A stretch of DNA of 17,400 bases from positions 1 to 17,400 of the forward strand of contig JASLEQ010000079.1 of the NCBI GenBank assembly GCA_030151135.1, read 5' to 3'. This document shows positions 1 to 6,933 of the stretch, in pieces (within the stretch, counting starts at the first letter, position 1; the number at the start of each line of letters is the position of its first letter). Made by a program: the position numbers and the translations under genes. Below the pieces are notes generated by a model that saw only the letters and a list, made by a program, of their open reading frames with translations, made no database searches and was not told the DNA's origin. This DNA comes from Candidatus Sulfotelmatobacter sp. (GTDB taxonomy: Bacteria; Acidobacteriota; Terriglobia; Terriglobales; SbA1).

Positions 1-660
1 GGGCAGCGCTTGCGCCAGCAGAATCGAATTCGCTGTTACCTCCGCAACTCGTCCCACGTTGAATGTCACTCGCCGTACATAATTCGGATCCCACTTCACC
101 GCCGCCGCATTGCTCACGTACGCCCCGGCAATTCCCGATCCCACATATCCCGTCTGTTGTTGATAATCCACGTCTACCGCCAGCAATGTTCCCACCGGAA
201 ACGCACTCGTCGTTCCAGGTCCAAACATCAACTCGCTCGCAGTCGATCCCGGCAGTACCGCGATTCCCGCTGCGGGGGTTCCTCCCGAAGGGGACGGCGC
301 ACTTCCGGCCATCGGCGCCAGCACGTTCATATGTTCCGATCCGCACGATAGCGCCATCTGCAACTTTCCCCACTCCACGAAACTGAAATCGACGCGCGCT
401 TCGAGGGGTCCGCGGAATTGGGCCGCCGGTAGCGACCGTGCTCCGGATTGAACAGCATTCGTCGGTGTCGAATACGACCGTTCGAAGTTTTCAATCCATC
501 CCAGGTCGATCCACGGACTCGGCGGCGCACTGAACGGGAATGCCCCACTTCCCGGATCAAAGATCGTCGGCGTCTCCGTCTCGCGGTTAACCGGAGCAAA
601 GTAGGCCCGCATCTGCCGCGTGACCGGAACCATCGCTGCCCGCAATGCAGAAGTGCTCAT
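1..660 (-). CDS. Putative major tail (tail tube) protein, 5' part; runs off the window
   Basis: The minus-strand frame starting at ATG 660 stays open for 220 codons to the window edge, so the C-terminus is missing. The start is convincing: a perfect GGAGGTGA ribosome site lies 7 nt upstream, and the ATG overlaps the stop of the preceding gene (TGATG), a sign of translational coupling. The protein begins MSTSALRAAMVPVTRQ and is rich in Gly, Ser, Thr, Ala and beta-prone stretches (for example WIDLGWIENFE, EARVDFSFVEWGK and TLLAVDVDYQQQTG), with no signal peptide or membrane segment. In the HK97 and gene-transfer-agent order, the gene after adaptor, stopper and tail terminator is the tail tube protein, which polymerises into the tail bore. 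The coding status is well supported. The role rests mainly on position; a tail-sheath or other tail structural protein is the alternative. Confidence 0.8.
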   Translation of the reverse strand, partial: MSTSALRAAMVPVTRQMRAYFAPVNRETETPTIFDPGSGAFPFSAPPSPWIDLGWIENFERSYSTPTNAVQSGARSLPAAQFRGPLEARVDFSFVEWGKLQMALSCGSEHMNVLAPMAGSAPSPSGGTPAAGIAVLPGSTASELMFGPGTTSAFPVGTLLAVDVDYQQQTGYVGSGIAGAYVSNAAAVKWDPNYVRRVTFNVGRVAEVTANSILLAQALP

Positions 661-1226
661 CACAGCGTCACCTCCGAAAAGAAGTAAATGGTCACTCGAG
701 CCTTGCGTTCCACCCGCGCGTCCTGACTCGTCTCCGCTGAATCAGTAACACCACTCCTCACGAGCTCCGGAAATGATGTTCGTCCCCAGTACACTCCAGA
801 ACCTTTTCCTTCACTGAATGAAGGTTGCGTCCAGAAAACGCAAGTCCCCAAATCCACGCTCGGCGATTGCGTATAGTCCCGCTTCTCTGTGTTCGGTGGC
901 TCACAAATCCCGAGCAGCTCTGAATCAAGCTGCGCCAGGAGCCTGCCACGATCCACCATGCTCGCCACCGAACCCGTGCTGTAATACGAGATCACCACGT
1001 CGAGGCTCATCATCGGGGAGTTGCTGGCTTTCGCAAGCAACACTTCCGCTCCGCCCCACTCGATGTAGAACGTGTTCGCCTCTGGCTTTGCCGACGATGG
1101 CGGAAGATTTTCCACCACCACAATCGCCGGCACGGTCGCCCCGTTGATCGTGACCGTCCTCGCCGGATTCAGCGCCGCCAGCCTTTGTTGCAGCGCCAGG
1201 AAAAAACTGTCCTTCGCAAATTGCAT
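660..1226 (-). CDS. Putative tail terminator / tail completion protein
   Basis: This 188-residue protein begins MQFAKDSFFLALQQRLAAL, an amphipathic N-terminal helix followed by alternating beta segments, and ends in a strand (VTIYFFSEVTL). There is no signal peptide. An AGGA element lies about 9 nt before the ATG. The stop overlaps the start of the tail-tube-like gene by one base (TGATG). Its size and its place between a stopper-position gene and the tail tube gene fit the tail terminator family, which caps the tail and joins it to the head. I do not recognise a diagnostic motif, so the role is inferred from gene order. The reading frame stays open for about 56 codons upstream of the ATG but contains no ATG, GTG or TTG, which supports the ATG as the start. 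Confidence 0.72.
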   Translation of the reverse strand: MQFAKDSFFLALQQRLAALNPARTVTINGATVPAIVVVENLPPSSAKPEANTFYIEWGGAEVLLAKASNSPMMSLDVVISYYSTGSVASMVDRGRLLAQLDSELLGICEPPNTEKRDYTQSPSVDLGTCVFWTQPSFSEGKGSGVYWGRTSFPELVRSGVTDSAETSQDARVERKARVTIYFFSEVTL

Positions 1227-1354
1227 ATAGGTGTTCCTGATCTTTCTGAGAGAGCGCTCACCGGCGAGTGCGGGCTGAACCGCACCCGTTGCCGCTTTTG
1301 CCAGAACTCGATTCGACCGCCCGTGCTCTCCGTGGGTTCGCGAAAAGCTTCTGC

Positions 1355-1762
1355 CTACTCGACTGCAGTCAATACATAAAAGCAGACCGTCCCGTTATAG
1401 CTTTCCGGAACCACGCTCTCGATGTGGAATAACTCGCTCCCATACGTCAGCCCGATGACCGCGTTAAACAAATCGTCGCTAGTCCCCATTCCTAGCGACG
1501 CCAACTGATTGGCAACCGCCGAAGCAGGCAGAGTGAATTCAACTCGCCGCCGCGGGCCGAGGTTCCCCGTGGTCATCTCTCTCAATACCACCGGTGAAAT
1601 CACGACTTCCTGCACTCCCGGATCCACCAATCCCAACTGCCCCGCTGCGTCTCCTGCCATCGCTGTCGCCGGCAACAGCAGGCTGACAGTCTCCCCACCC
1701 AATGCCTTCAACATTGCATCGGCCGCACGCAAGAGCCCCGACCCGCAAATTCCTCCACCCAT
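1355..1762 (-). CDS. Putative head-tail stopper or neck protein, 135 aa
   Basis: The open frame reaches back to 1882, but the best start is ATG 1762 (MGGGICGSGLLRAADAML), preceded by a strong GGAGGGG site. The upstream extension is arginine-rich and overlaps nothing recognisable. The protein has a short N-terminal helix, then Gly/Ala/Val-rich beta segments (ETVSLLLPATAM, VQEVVISPVVLRE, RRRVEFTLPASAV), and ends in a strand (GTVCFYVLTAVE). The gene lies 76 bp downstream of the gp6-like adaptor gene and upstream of the putative tail terminator, exactly where HK97-like phages and gene transfer agents encode the stopper that closes the portal channel. I recognise no family signature, so the function is positional inference. 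Alternatives are a minor neck or head-decoration protein. Confidence 0.7.
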   Translation of the reverse strand: MGGGICGSGLLRAADAMLKALGGETVSLLLPATAMAGDAAGQLGLVDPGVQEVVISPVVLREMTTGNLGPRRRVEFTLPASAVANQLASLGMGTSDDLFNAVIGLTYGSELFHIESVVPESYNGTVCFYVLTAVE

Positions 1763-1838
1763 ATCCCCTCCGACCTTCCAGAAAATTTTGCGACCGACCA
1801 CTCGCGCAGCTGCTCTTCCTGATTCGCGCCTCGATGTT

Positions 1839-2462
1839 CTACGCTCTCCTCGCCACGAACGGCTCGAGCAGACTTCGTACATTTGCGTCCACCAGCGTGT
1901 CGCCGAAATAATCCAGCCGCATTCGATCCAGCGTCCCCGACTTCACATTCAGGGCAGGTGTAGCCTGCGCGTTCTTCACAATCTGTGCGCATGCCACCTT
2001 TACGCTCGAAGGAATGCTCGTCATTCCGGCGTTGTAGACAACGTCCACTTCGTTGAAGAACAATCCCAGAGCGTTCACCGGGAACGTTAGCTCTCCCTTG
2101 TCACTCCAGATATCGATCGTGCTCGGGTCAATCTCCGTCCATGACCCCGGCAGCGCAAATACCAGCGCAAACTCCAGGCTCATTTCCGGGTAAGGCCATT
2201 CCCCTCGCCGTGGAATTCCATACCGGCCCTGCAGACTCACGATCGGTGAAGTCGCTGGCGCGACCGTAACCAGCGGCAGGTAACTAAGCCTCACCGTGTT
2301 GAGCTCCGGAGGCAGTTTCAACCGCTCTTCATACTGGTTCACCGCCAGCGTCGCCCTTCGGCAATGCGCATCGATAATCGCCGATGCCGCTGTTACCCAC
2401 GATGGATCAGTCGTCGCGTCAAGCCCGTACGTCAGATAGTCCGTAGTATCTAAATAGTTCAT
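1839..2462 (-). CDS. Head-tail connector (gp6-like adaptor) protein
   Basis: A 207-residue protein starting MNYLDTTDYLTYGLD. The N-terminal third is mostly helical, with the pattern typical of phage gp6-like DNA-packaging/adaptor proteins: a helix ending in a paired-basic region (IIDAHCRRAT) and a QYEERL segment. A beta-rich middle (LSYLPLVTVAP, IDIWSDKGELTF) and a C-terminal helix with a basic tail (FVARRA) follow. Adaptor rings of this family dock under the portal after DNA packaging. The position immediately downstream of the major capsid gene matches the HK97 order. The ribosome site is weak (AGAG about 10 nt from the ATG). The 146-bp gap before it holds a long hairpin repeat. Confidence 0.8.
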   Translation of the reverse strand: MNYLDTTDYLTYGLDATTDPSWVTAASAIIDAHCRRATLAVNQYEERLKLPPELNTVRLSYLPLVTVAPATSPIVSLQGRYGIPRRGEWPYPEMSLEFALVFALPGSWTEIDPSTIDIWSDKGELTFPVNALGLFFNEVDVVYNAGMTSIPSSVKVACAQIVKNAQATPALNVKSGTLDRMRLDYFGDTLVDANVRSLLEPFVARRA

Positions 2463-2482
2463 GATGATTTCTCTGTGTCACT

Positions 2483-2540
2483 CGGGATGCCCCACCTTTG
2501 CCTTCGCGCATTCTTGCGAAGACAAGGTGGGGAATTGCCT
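2483..2540. repeat. Hairpin repeat, TGCCCCA family, copy 1
   Basis: Long imperfect inverted repeat with arms 2490-2507 (CCCCACCTTTGCCTTCGC) and 2516-2532, and an 8-nt loop. It is flanked on the left by GGGATG and on the right by AATT. An outer inverted pair, CTCGGGA (2481-2487) and TCCCGAG (2557-2563), brackets it. It lies in the gap between the capsid and adaptor genes. There is no U-tract on either strand, so it is better called a dispersed palindrome than a terminator. Similar elements lie at 6126, 6857 and 10781. Confidence 0.8.
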
Positions 2541-2608
2541 CAACCGAAATCCCGTGTCCCGAGATCAGTACGACAACACTGCTTACATCCCGGGCACGGG
2601 TACCGTTC

Positions 2609-3571
2609 CTATCTTTGGACTTTGATTTCGTAATGCGCGAAGTTCGCGCCCTTGACCACGGGAGCTCCAAACTTCACCACGACTTGTTGCTGCGCCAACG
2701 AATTCGGAAGACCGAGCTTGAACACCCGGGGGTTCGGGTCCGTCAGCCAGTGATACTCGATCAGATCCTCGGTCACGATGTAGCACGGGTACACACTCGG
2801 CGAACCCGTGGTGTATCCCAGCGCCCACTCCGGAATCAGCGGCAGATCGCCCGCCTGGGTTGATAAGGCCTTCACTCGAATCCCACCAGTGATCTCGACC
2901 GAATTGAGAACAACGTTGAACTCCGCCTTCATCTCTCGGTCAATCAAGTCCAGCAGCACGGGATTTGCGTAGATCGCCGTCGGCCTGACTTGGTACGACG
3001 AATTCGCGACCATCGATGCCACCGTCCCCTTGATTCCATCGACGATGCTCGCGCTTGTGCCGATTGTCGTTGTGTTTCCACCCGCCTCGATCTGCCCGAT
3101 CACGCCAAAGTATTGCGCCGTGGTCGGAGCGCTTAACGAGGTGTCGTTGCCATTCCAAAGAGCAACGTCATGCGTCCGCATCAGCCCGTCGACAGCATCG
3201 GCCAGGTCCTTCGCCTGCAAATACGCAAACTGGCTCTGCTGTGCCGTCACTTCCAGATCGAACAGGTTGTAATTGATCTGCGAAACCAGCGCTTTCAGCG
3301 GAACCGACAGCTCAACTCGCGTCGGTGCCTGCGACGTCGGCGCGATGTTGCGCGGATCGACAAAGGCCTGTGCCGCGCTTGGCGATGCAATCGCAGTCTC
3401 CTCGAAAAACCGCGATGGATGCCCAGTCGCGGGCATCTGCTTGATCCTTTGCCCAAACACACCGCGCCGTCGCACGATGTCAAAGATCTCTGTCTGGTAA
3501 CGGTCAACTTCTACTGCTGCGGGACCCAGATAGTCCGCCGCGGCCATCAAATCCACAAATTTTCCCTGCAT
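2609..3571 (-). CDS. Major capsid protein, HK97-like
   Basis: A 320-residue protein beginning MQGKFVDLMAAADYLGP. An AAGGAG site 5 nt before the ATG gives a confident start. Features typical of HK97-fold capsid proteins are visible: a long N-terminal segment, a helical region around residues 110-140 (QQSQFAYLQAKDLADAVDG), a spine-helix-like region (IVDGIKGTVASMVANS) followed by a beta segment with YANPVLLDLIDREM, and C-terminal strands with LGLPNSLAQQQVV. It lacks a long N-terminal coiled coil (delta domain), in keeping with a separate scaffold-like gene just upstream. The gene is in the expected place after portal and protease. A terminator lies between it and the scaffold-like gene, so the capsid gene may be transcribed from a promoter in the 3572-3696 gap. 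Confidence 0.85.
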   Translation of the reverse strand: MQGKFVDLMAAADYLGPAAVEVDRYQTEIFDIVRRRGVFGQRIKQMPATGHPSRFFEETAIASPSAAQAFVDPRNIAPTSQAPTRVELSVPLKALVSQINYNLFDLEVTAQQSQFAYLQAKDLADAVDGLMRTHDVALWNGNDTSLSAPTTAQYFGVIGQIEAGGNTTTIGTSASIVDGIKGTVASMVANSSYQVRPTAIYANPVLLDLIDREMKAEFNVVLNSVEITGGIRVKALSTQAGDLPLIPEWALGYTTGSPSVYPCYIVTEDLIEYHWLTDPNPRVFKLGLPNSLAQQQVVVKFGAPVVKGANFAHYEIKVQR

Positions 3572-3624
3572 GTCGTCTCCTTGAATTGATTTCTTAGTCT
3601 GCTTTCGAAACTCACATCAAAGCC

Positions 3625-3680
3625 CTGTCATCCTTGGCGAAACAGCCGAGCCCGAGGGCTTGCCTTCTGTAGCGCGGAAG
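3625..3680 (+). repeat. Degenerate copy of the TTGTCATCCTGAG dispersed repeat
   Basis: This segment reads CTGTCATCCTTGGCGAAACA, then a small AGCCC-GA-GGGCT palindrome, then GTAGCGCGGAAG. It keeps the layout of the better copies at 5218 and 6770 (core, internal hairpin, GTAG tail) but is diverged. It lies in the gap upstream of the capsid gene, in the same orientation as the other copies. Confidence 0.55.
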
Positions 3681-3692
3681 CCTCTTCCATCC

Positions 3693-3722
3693 AAAGAAAA
3701 AGGCGTGACAGAAAGTCACGCC
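3693..3722 (-). terminator. Intrinsic terminator between scaffold-like and capsid genes
   Basis: A perfect 8-bp stem GGCGTGAC/GTCACGCC (3702-3709 and 3715-3722) with a 5-nt loop is followed on the minus strand by TTTTTCTTT. It also has an A-run on its other side, so it could act on plus-strand transcripts too. It is in the gap upstream of the capsid gene (minus-strand sense), so a transcript coming from beyond the gap meets it before reaching the capsid gene. Confidence 0.8.
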
Positions 3723-3785
3723 CAAAAAACTTCCCGGCTCAAGCCAATCCCAAACGCTCGAAGCGAGAAGACAGAAGCAGTTTGC

Positions 3786-4214
3786 CTACTCGATCATTCC
3801 CGCTCGTGCTAACTCCGCTTTCACCGCGATCCGCTGCTCCACGCTTAAGCTCTGCAGGGTCTTGTCGAGAACACCTTTATCCATCTTCTCGCCCGACGTC
3901 TCCATGCCGCTCTTCGCCAGGATGGTCGAGACCATTGCGGGCAGCGTCTTCCGCGCCATTCGTGCCGCCTGCGCTTTCAATTCGTTGTTTGACTTCTCGA
4001 GTTCCGCTACGCGCTCCTGCAACTGCCGCGTCGCATCGCCCGATGAAGCTTCGATTTCCTGATGTTCGTCCACCGACGCCACAATCCGGTCGACTTTCGT
4101 ATTCAGTGCTTCCTGTTGTGCATCCAGTCGCCCGAGCACGCGATCCAACGATTCGGCCGCCGTAGCCAGCCGTTCCGCAGTCGCCATCAACTGCTGCATC
4201 ATCTCTTCATTCAT
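3786..4214 (-). CDS. Coiled-coil protein, putative capsid scaffold
   Basis: A 142-residue, highly charged, almost entirely helical protein beginning MNEEMMQQLMATAERLA. The frame is open back to 4292, but the upstream part is derived from a dispersed repeat and the internal ATG 4214 has a GGAG site. Residues about 8-100 form a continuous heptad-like coiled coil (LDRVLGRLDAQQEALNTKVD, LQERVAELEKSNNELK). A short C-terminal helical bundle (LSVEQRIAVKAELARAGMIE) follows. Small coiled-coil proteins encoded between the protease and the capsid are commonly scaffolds that guide procapsid assembly, and the adjacent capsid protein seems to lack its own delta domain. The role is inferred from structure and position only; a head accessory protein is possible. 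Confidence 0.7.
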   Translation of the reverse strand: MNEEMMQQLMATAERLATAAESLDRVLGRLDAQQEALNTKVDRIVASVDEHQEIEASSGDATRQLQERVAELEKSNNELKAQAARMARKTLPAMVSTILAKSGMETSGEKMDKGVLDKTLQSLSVEQRIAVKAELARAGMIE

Positions 4215-4266
4215 CCTGTTGTTCTCCTTTCGGAAATCTCCATCCGACTTCAGATCAGTCCTCGAA

Positions 4267-4294
4267 CTTGTCATCCTGAGTGGAGTAAGCAATC
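4267..4294 (+). repeat. Partial copy of the TTGTCATCCTGAG dispersed repeat
   Basis: ACTTGTCATCCTGAGTGGAG matches the 5' core of the repeats at 6770 and 5218 and then diverges, without the internal hairpin. It sits in the 177-bp gap upstream of the coiled-coil gene. The same gap holds a short tandem duplication, ACTCGGGACTCGCA then ACTCGGGACACG, at about 4355-4380. Confidence 0.5.
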
Positions 4295-4391
4295 GAACTG
4301 ACGTTGACTTCTAGCTCACCCCTATGTCCTCTGACGCGCATGTTGTTCGTCCACGACTCGGGACTCGCAACTCGGGACACGCCACTCACGC

Positions 4392-5147
4392 CTAACTCAA
4401 CTCAATCCACGTCTCCTGGTACGCGGCCTTGTTCTTTCTCAAGATCGCCGCCCCGGTAAACGTCACGTCGATTAACCGCAGGATCCTGGCATTCGGGTTC
4501 AAGACATTCACGTTCGTCACTTCAAACGACATCCCGAGGCGCTCGCCAGACTTCGAATGGGACGACTGCAAACCCAACGCCGCCTCGGACCTCAACGTAG
4601 TTGGGCCTGCCTGTCTCATCGCCGGTCCGGCGATCATCGCCCGAATTTCACGAACGGCTGCCGAAAGAGAATTACGCAGCCGTGCTCCCTCGCTTCGCAC
4701 CGAACTTGAATGTTCGAGATCCCAGGCCCGGGCGCTGCCGTCGGAAGCCGTGGCTCGACAGCGGCAAGCCGAAAGCCTCGCACCAGAAACTGGCTTTCGT
4801 CCGCCCCGCGCGATCTCCGACACAATTTCCGGAAAATCCTTCCCATATAGAAACCCGCCCACTTCTAGATTTCGGCCTACGAGTTCTGCGCGTGTTATCA
4901 CTCCCACCTTCCGCTTTTGATCGTGCTGATCCAGTGATGGCGCGTAATCCACCGCCATCCCGATCAGAGACGGAATCGCTCTCTCCGCCGCCTTGCGCGT
5001 CAGCACCACTCTCTTTCCTCGCGATCCCGAAGGTGCCCGGTCCGACGTTACATCGACCACCGTCAATACTCCCCGGAACGCCACCCGGTTCGGATGCCCC
5101 TCCACCTCCGGCATCTCCACCGCCATGCTCTCCAATTCCATCGCCAT
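4392..5147 (-). CDS. Prohead serine protease-like (S78/HK97 type), with an internal insertion
   Basis: ATG 5147 (MAMELESMAVEMPEVEGHP) is chosen because a GGGGAG site lies 8 nt upstream; the longer frame to 5174 begins inside a dispersed repeat. Numbered from 5147, the protein has 251 residues. The first 115 or so match my expectation for HK97-type prohead proteases, with a candidate catalytic His75 in the DQHDQKRKVGVITRAEL segment. The C-terminal part carries the candidate nucleophile Ser207 in GMSFEV, then DVTFTGAAILRKNKAAY. Between them, residues about 115-199 form an Arg/Ser/Ala-rich low-hydrophobicity block that looks foreign to the fold. In the family this enzyme cleaves scaffold and capsid during head maturation. 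Catalytic residues are retained, but activity is uncertain because the insert separates them. Neighbours are the portal gene upstream and the scaffold-like gene downstream. Confidence 0.75.
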   Translation of the reverse strand: MAMELESMAVEMPEVEGHPNRVAFRGVLTVVDVTSDRAPSGSRGKRVVLTRKAAERAIPSLIGMAVDYAPSLDQHDQKRKVGVITRAELVGRNLEVGGFLYGKDFPEIVSEIARGGRKPVSGARLSACRCRATASDGSARAWDLEHSSSVRSEGARLRNSLSAAVREIRAMIAGPAMRQAGPTTLRSEAALGLQSSHSKSGERLGMSFEVTNVNVLNPNARILRLIDVTFTGAAILRKNKAAYQETWIELS

Positions 5148-5167
5148 CACGTCGTCTCCCCGCAAAA

Positions 5168-5206
5168 TTGTCATCCCGAGGCGGATGCCTCTCCGTCGCA
5201 GGACCT
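5168..5206 (+). repeat. Diverged copy of the TTGTCAT dispersed repeat
   Basis: ATTGTCATCCCGAGGCGGA, then CCTCTCCGTCGCAGGACC, resembles the core and tail of the dispersed family but has a different internal hairpin (GAGGCGGA...TCTCCGTC). It immediately precedes the full copy at 5218, so two copies stand in tandem upstream of the protease gene. Confidence 0.5.
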
Positions 5207-5217
5207 AATGCACTCCG

Positions 5218-5283
5218 CTTTGTCATCTTGAGCGAAACAGGCGAGCCCAAAGCTCGCCTGCGTAGTCGAAGGATCCCTACCTT
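5218..5283 (+). repeat. Full copy of the TTGTCATCCTGAG dispersed repeat
   Basis: TTTGTCATCTTGAGCGAAAC is followed by an internal hairpin GGCGAGC-CCAAA-GCTCGCC and the tail CGTAGTCGAAGGATCCCTAC. It is nearly identical to the copy at 6770. It occupies the 194-bp gap between the portal and protease genes. Confidence 0.8.
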
Positions 5284-5341
5284 CATTCCCAAACTCTCAG
5301 CGAGCGAGATTTTGGTTTTCTGTCTGCGTCGAGACCGGCCG

Positions 5342-6646
5342 CTACCCAATCTCCGGCAGCCCCCTCATCCTCCGCACCTCGTTCACGGTCAGAACTCCGT
5401 TCTGCAACAGGATCTGCTGAATCTGCGCTTCCTCCAGCGGATCAGTCGCATCGACATCGGCAAACACAAACTCCAGGTCATCCCACCCGAGTTTCTTCGA
5501 GAGGGCTCCCCGCGTCAGCGACTCGGCCAGCAACCGCGCGGTCGGCACAATCGCTTGCCGGAACGCCAGGTCATTCATCTCCTCCGCGGTGGAGCGGTTC
5601 ACGTCACGCTCCACCCCCAGGTACAGCGGAGGAAGATCAAACGCGGAAGCGACGACTCGCAGCAGGAACTCCTGCCACTGCAGTCGCAAGTCTGCATCGG
5701 TGCCTCCACCGAACCTCAGCACCTCCGGTTTGCTCTCAACCGACAAAATAGGGACCTTTCCTGTTCCTTCAATCTCGTCCTGCCACCACCGGATCAGCCG
5801 CTCATGATGCTCCGGCGTCAGGTCCTGCAACCAAAGCGCATACTGCACCACAGAGTTCGAAGCCAGCCGCCCCGCATACCGATGCGCTCCCAGGAACGCA
5901 TTAATCGTCTCGAATGCAACTTCGAGCCGCCCCAACCCAAATGGCGTATGCGTCCGCGGATTCAACCGGATGTAAATCAACTCGTCATCATCAAGCTCGA
6001 TTTTCGTGTTCGACGAATCGAGCACCTGTTGATACCGCTGCGATTGAGGCGATCCGTCCCACTCCAGGTTCATCCGGATCGAAGCCCCATCCACCGCCCA
6101 CATCGCCAATGGAAGATCCTTGACATAGGGATGCCCCAGGTCTCGCCGCCTTTGCGAGACCTGGGAATTCGGAATTGTGGTGACAGCCGAGCCCAGTTCG
6201 GCAACCTGCTCCCATCCCGGATTCACCTGCACCTCAATTGCCCCATACCCGCCGACAATAATGTCCTCCAGCACCTGCTCCGCCAACGACCGAAACGAAT
6301 CATCCGGATTCGGCGATTCAAAATTCGCGGTCAGAATTCGCACGCGCTCGGCGCCGTATGGCAGCGACTCAAGAGCCAGCCCCTGCCGTGGCTGCACCCT
6401 CCATCGCATGCCGGCAATACGGTCCTTGATGCAGTTGATCGCCCGCCGCGCAATCGGAGTCTCCGAAAATCTCCGCAGGTTATACGGAGTAGGTTTCGGC
6501 ATCGCCTCCGTCAGCGGCCCGTATGAATTGAAGATCGAAGGCAGGCCCGACGTCCGCCGCCTCTTCTCAATTGCCGTCGACGCACTGTCCGCCGACACTC
6601 CCGCCACCCGGCGCCAAGCGCCGCGTACCGCCTCTGTAATTTTCAT
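5342..6646 (-). CDS. Phage portal protein, HK97 family
   Basis: A 434-residue protein beginning MKITEAVRGAWRRVAG. It matches the HK97-type portal family: an N-terminal region with PIARRAINCIKDRIAGMRWR (residues 64-83), a core with VLEDIIVGGYGAIEV (125-139), the conserved FGLGRLEVAFETINAFLGA stretch (about 236-254), the wing/crown region LLRVVASAFDLPP (338-350), and a C-terminal ATDPLEEAQIQQILL...EVRRMRGLPE tail. Portals form the dodecameric DNA entry channel of the head and dock the terminase. Residues about 145-177 look like an insertion, and 161-171 are encoded by a perfect 12-bp-arm palindrome. The ribosome site is weak (AGAG). The gene lies downstream of the accessory cassette rather than directly next to the terminase. 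Confidence 0.9.
   Translation of the reverse strand: MKITEAVRGAWRRVAGVSADSASTAIEKRRRTSGLPSIFNSYGPLTEAMPKPTPYNLRRFSETPIARRAINCIKDRIAGMRWRVQPRQGLALESLPYGAERVRILTANFESPNPDDSFRSLAEQVLEDIIVGGYGAIEVQVNPGWEQVAELGSAVTTIPNSQVSQRRRDLGHPYVKDLPLAMWAVDGASIRMNLEWDGSPQSQRYQQVLDSSNTKIELDDDELIYIRLNPRTHTPFGLGRLEVAFETINAFLGAHRYAGRLASNSVVQYALWLQDLTPEHHERLIRWWQDEIEGTGKVPILSVESKPEVLRFGGGTDADLRLQWQEFLLRVVASAFDLPPLYLGVERDVNRSTAEEMNDLAFRQAIVPTARLLAESLTRGALSKKLGWDDLEFVFADVDATDPLEEAQIQQILLQNGVLTVNEVRRMRGLPEIG
6126..6172. repeat. Hairpin repeat, TGCCCCA family, inside the portal gene
   Basis: Perfect 12-bp arms CCCAGGTCTCGC (6135-6146) and GCGAGACCTGGG (6154-6165) enclose a 7-nt loop. The flanks GGGATGC and AATTCGG match those of the intergenic copies at 2483, 6857 and 10781. 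Here the element is read in frame as portal residues 161-171, SQVSQRRRDLG. Confidence 0.75.
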
Positions 6647-6699
6647 GATTGTTTTTCTCTACCTAAATTCGGTGTAACTCAGAATCAATATCAATATGT

Positions 6700-6741
6700 G
6701 GGAACAGCCGCCCCGGCTGTCCGGTCGAGCAAAGCTCGACA
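6700..6741. repeat. Double hairpin repeat, ACAGCCG / GTCGAGC type
   Basis: Two perfect 7-bp stems stand side by side: ACAGCCG-CCC-CGGCTGT (6704-6720) and GTCGAGC-AAA-GCTCGAC (6724-6740). There is no U-tract. It looks like a third class of dispersed palindrome, present once in this window. Confidence 0.7.
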
Positions 6742-6769
6742 CCTACACGACAGCTCTTAACATCACCAA

Positions 6770-6833
6770 ACTTGTCATCCTGAGCGAAGCAGGCGAGCCA
6801 AAGCTCGCCTGCGTAGTCGAAGGATCCCTACCC
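6770..6833 (+). repeat. Best copy of the TTGTCATCCTGAG dispersed repeat
   Basis: TTGTCATCCTGAGCGAA leads into a perfect 10-bp hairpin GCAGGCGAGC-CAAA-GCTCGCCTGC (6789-6812) and the tail GTAGTCGAAGGATCCCTACC. I use it as the reference for the other copies. It lies in the gap upstream of the portal gene. Confidence 0.85.
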
Positions 6834-6856
6834 TGTTCCCAAAACCAACATCACAT

Positions 6857-6901
6857 GGGTGCCCCATTTCTGGCCGATGTTGCCAGAAGTGGGGATTTGG
6901 A
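6857..6901. repeat. Hairpin repeat, TGCCCCA family, copy 3
   Basis: Arms CCCCATTTCTGGC (6862-6874) and GCCAGAAGTGGGG (6882-6894) pair over 13 bp with one wobble and a 7-nt loop. The flanks are GGGTG on the left and ATTTGG on the right, as in the other copies of this family. Confidence 0.8.
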
Positions 6902-6933
6902 CTTCCGTTCCTCTAGTCGTCCACTAACCAAAC

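Noticed and set aside
1509..2090. 193-codon plus-strand frame
   Set aside because: Antisense to the stopper-position and adaptor genes, both of which have proper ribosome sites and fit the phage gene order.
4672..5349. 225-codon minus-strand frame overlapping the protease
   Set aside because: It is Gly/Arg-rich and low-complexity, and conflicts with the recognisable protease frame; typical of a GC-rich shadow.
4601..6526. 641-codon plus-strand open frame
   Set aside because: It lies antisense to the portal and protease genes, has no domain signature, is Pro/Arg-rich, and contains peptide stretches that come from the dispersed repeat (VILSETGEPKA).
3625..6833. Possible CRISPR-like array from recurring palindromes
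   Set aside because: Copies are irregularly spaced, separated by whole genes, and there are no spacers of constant length or cas genes.
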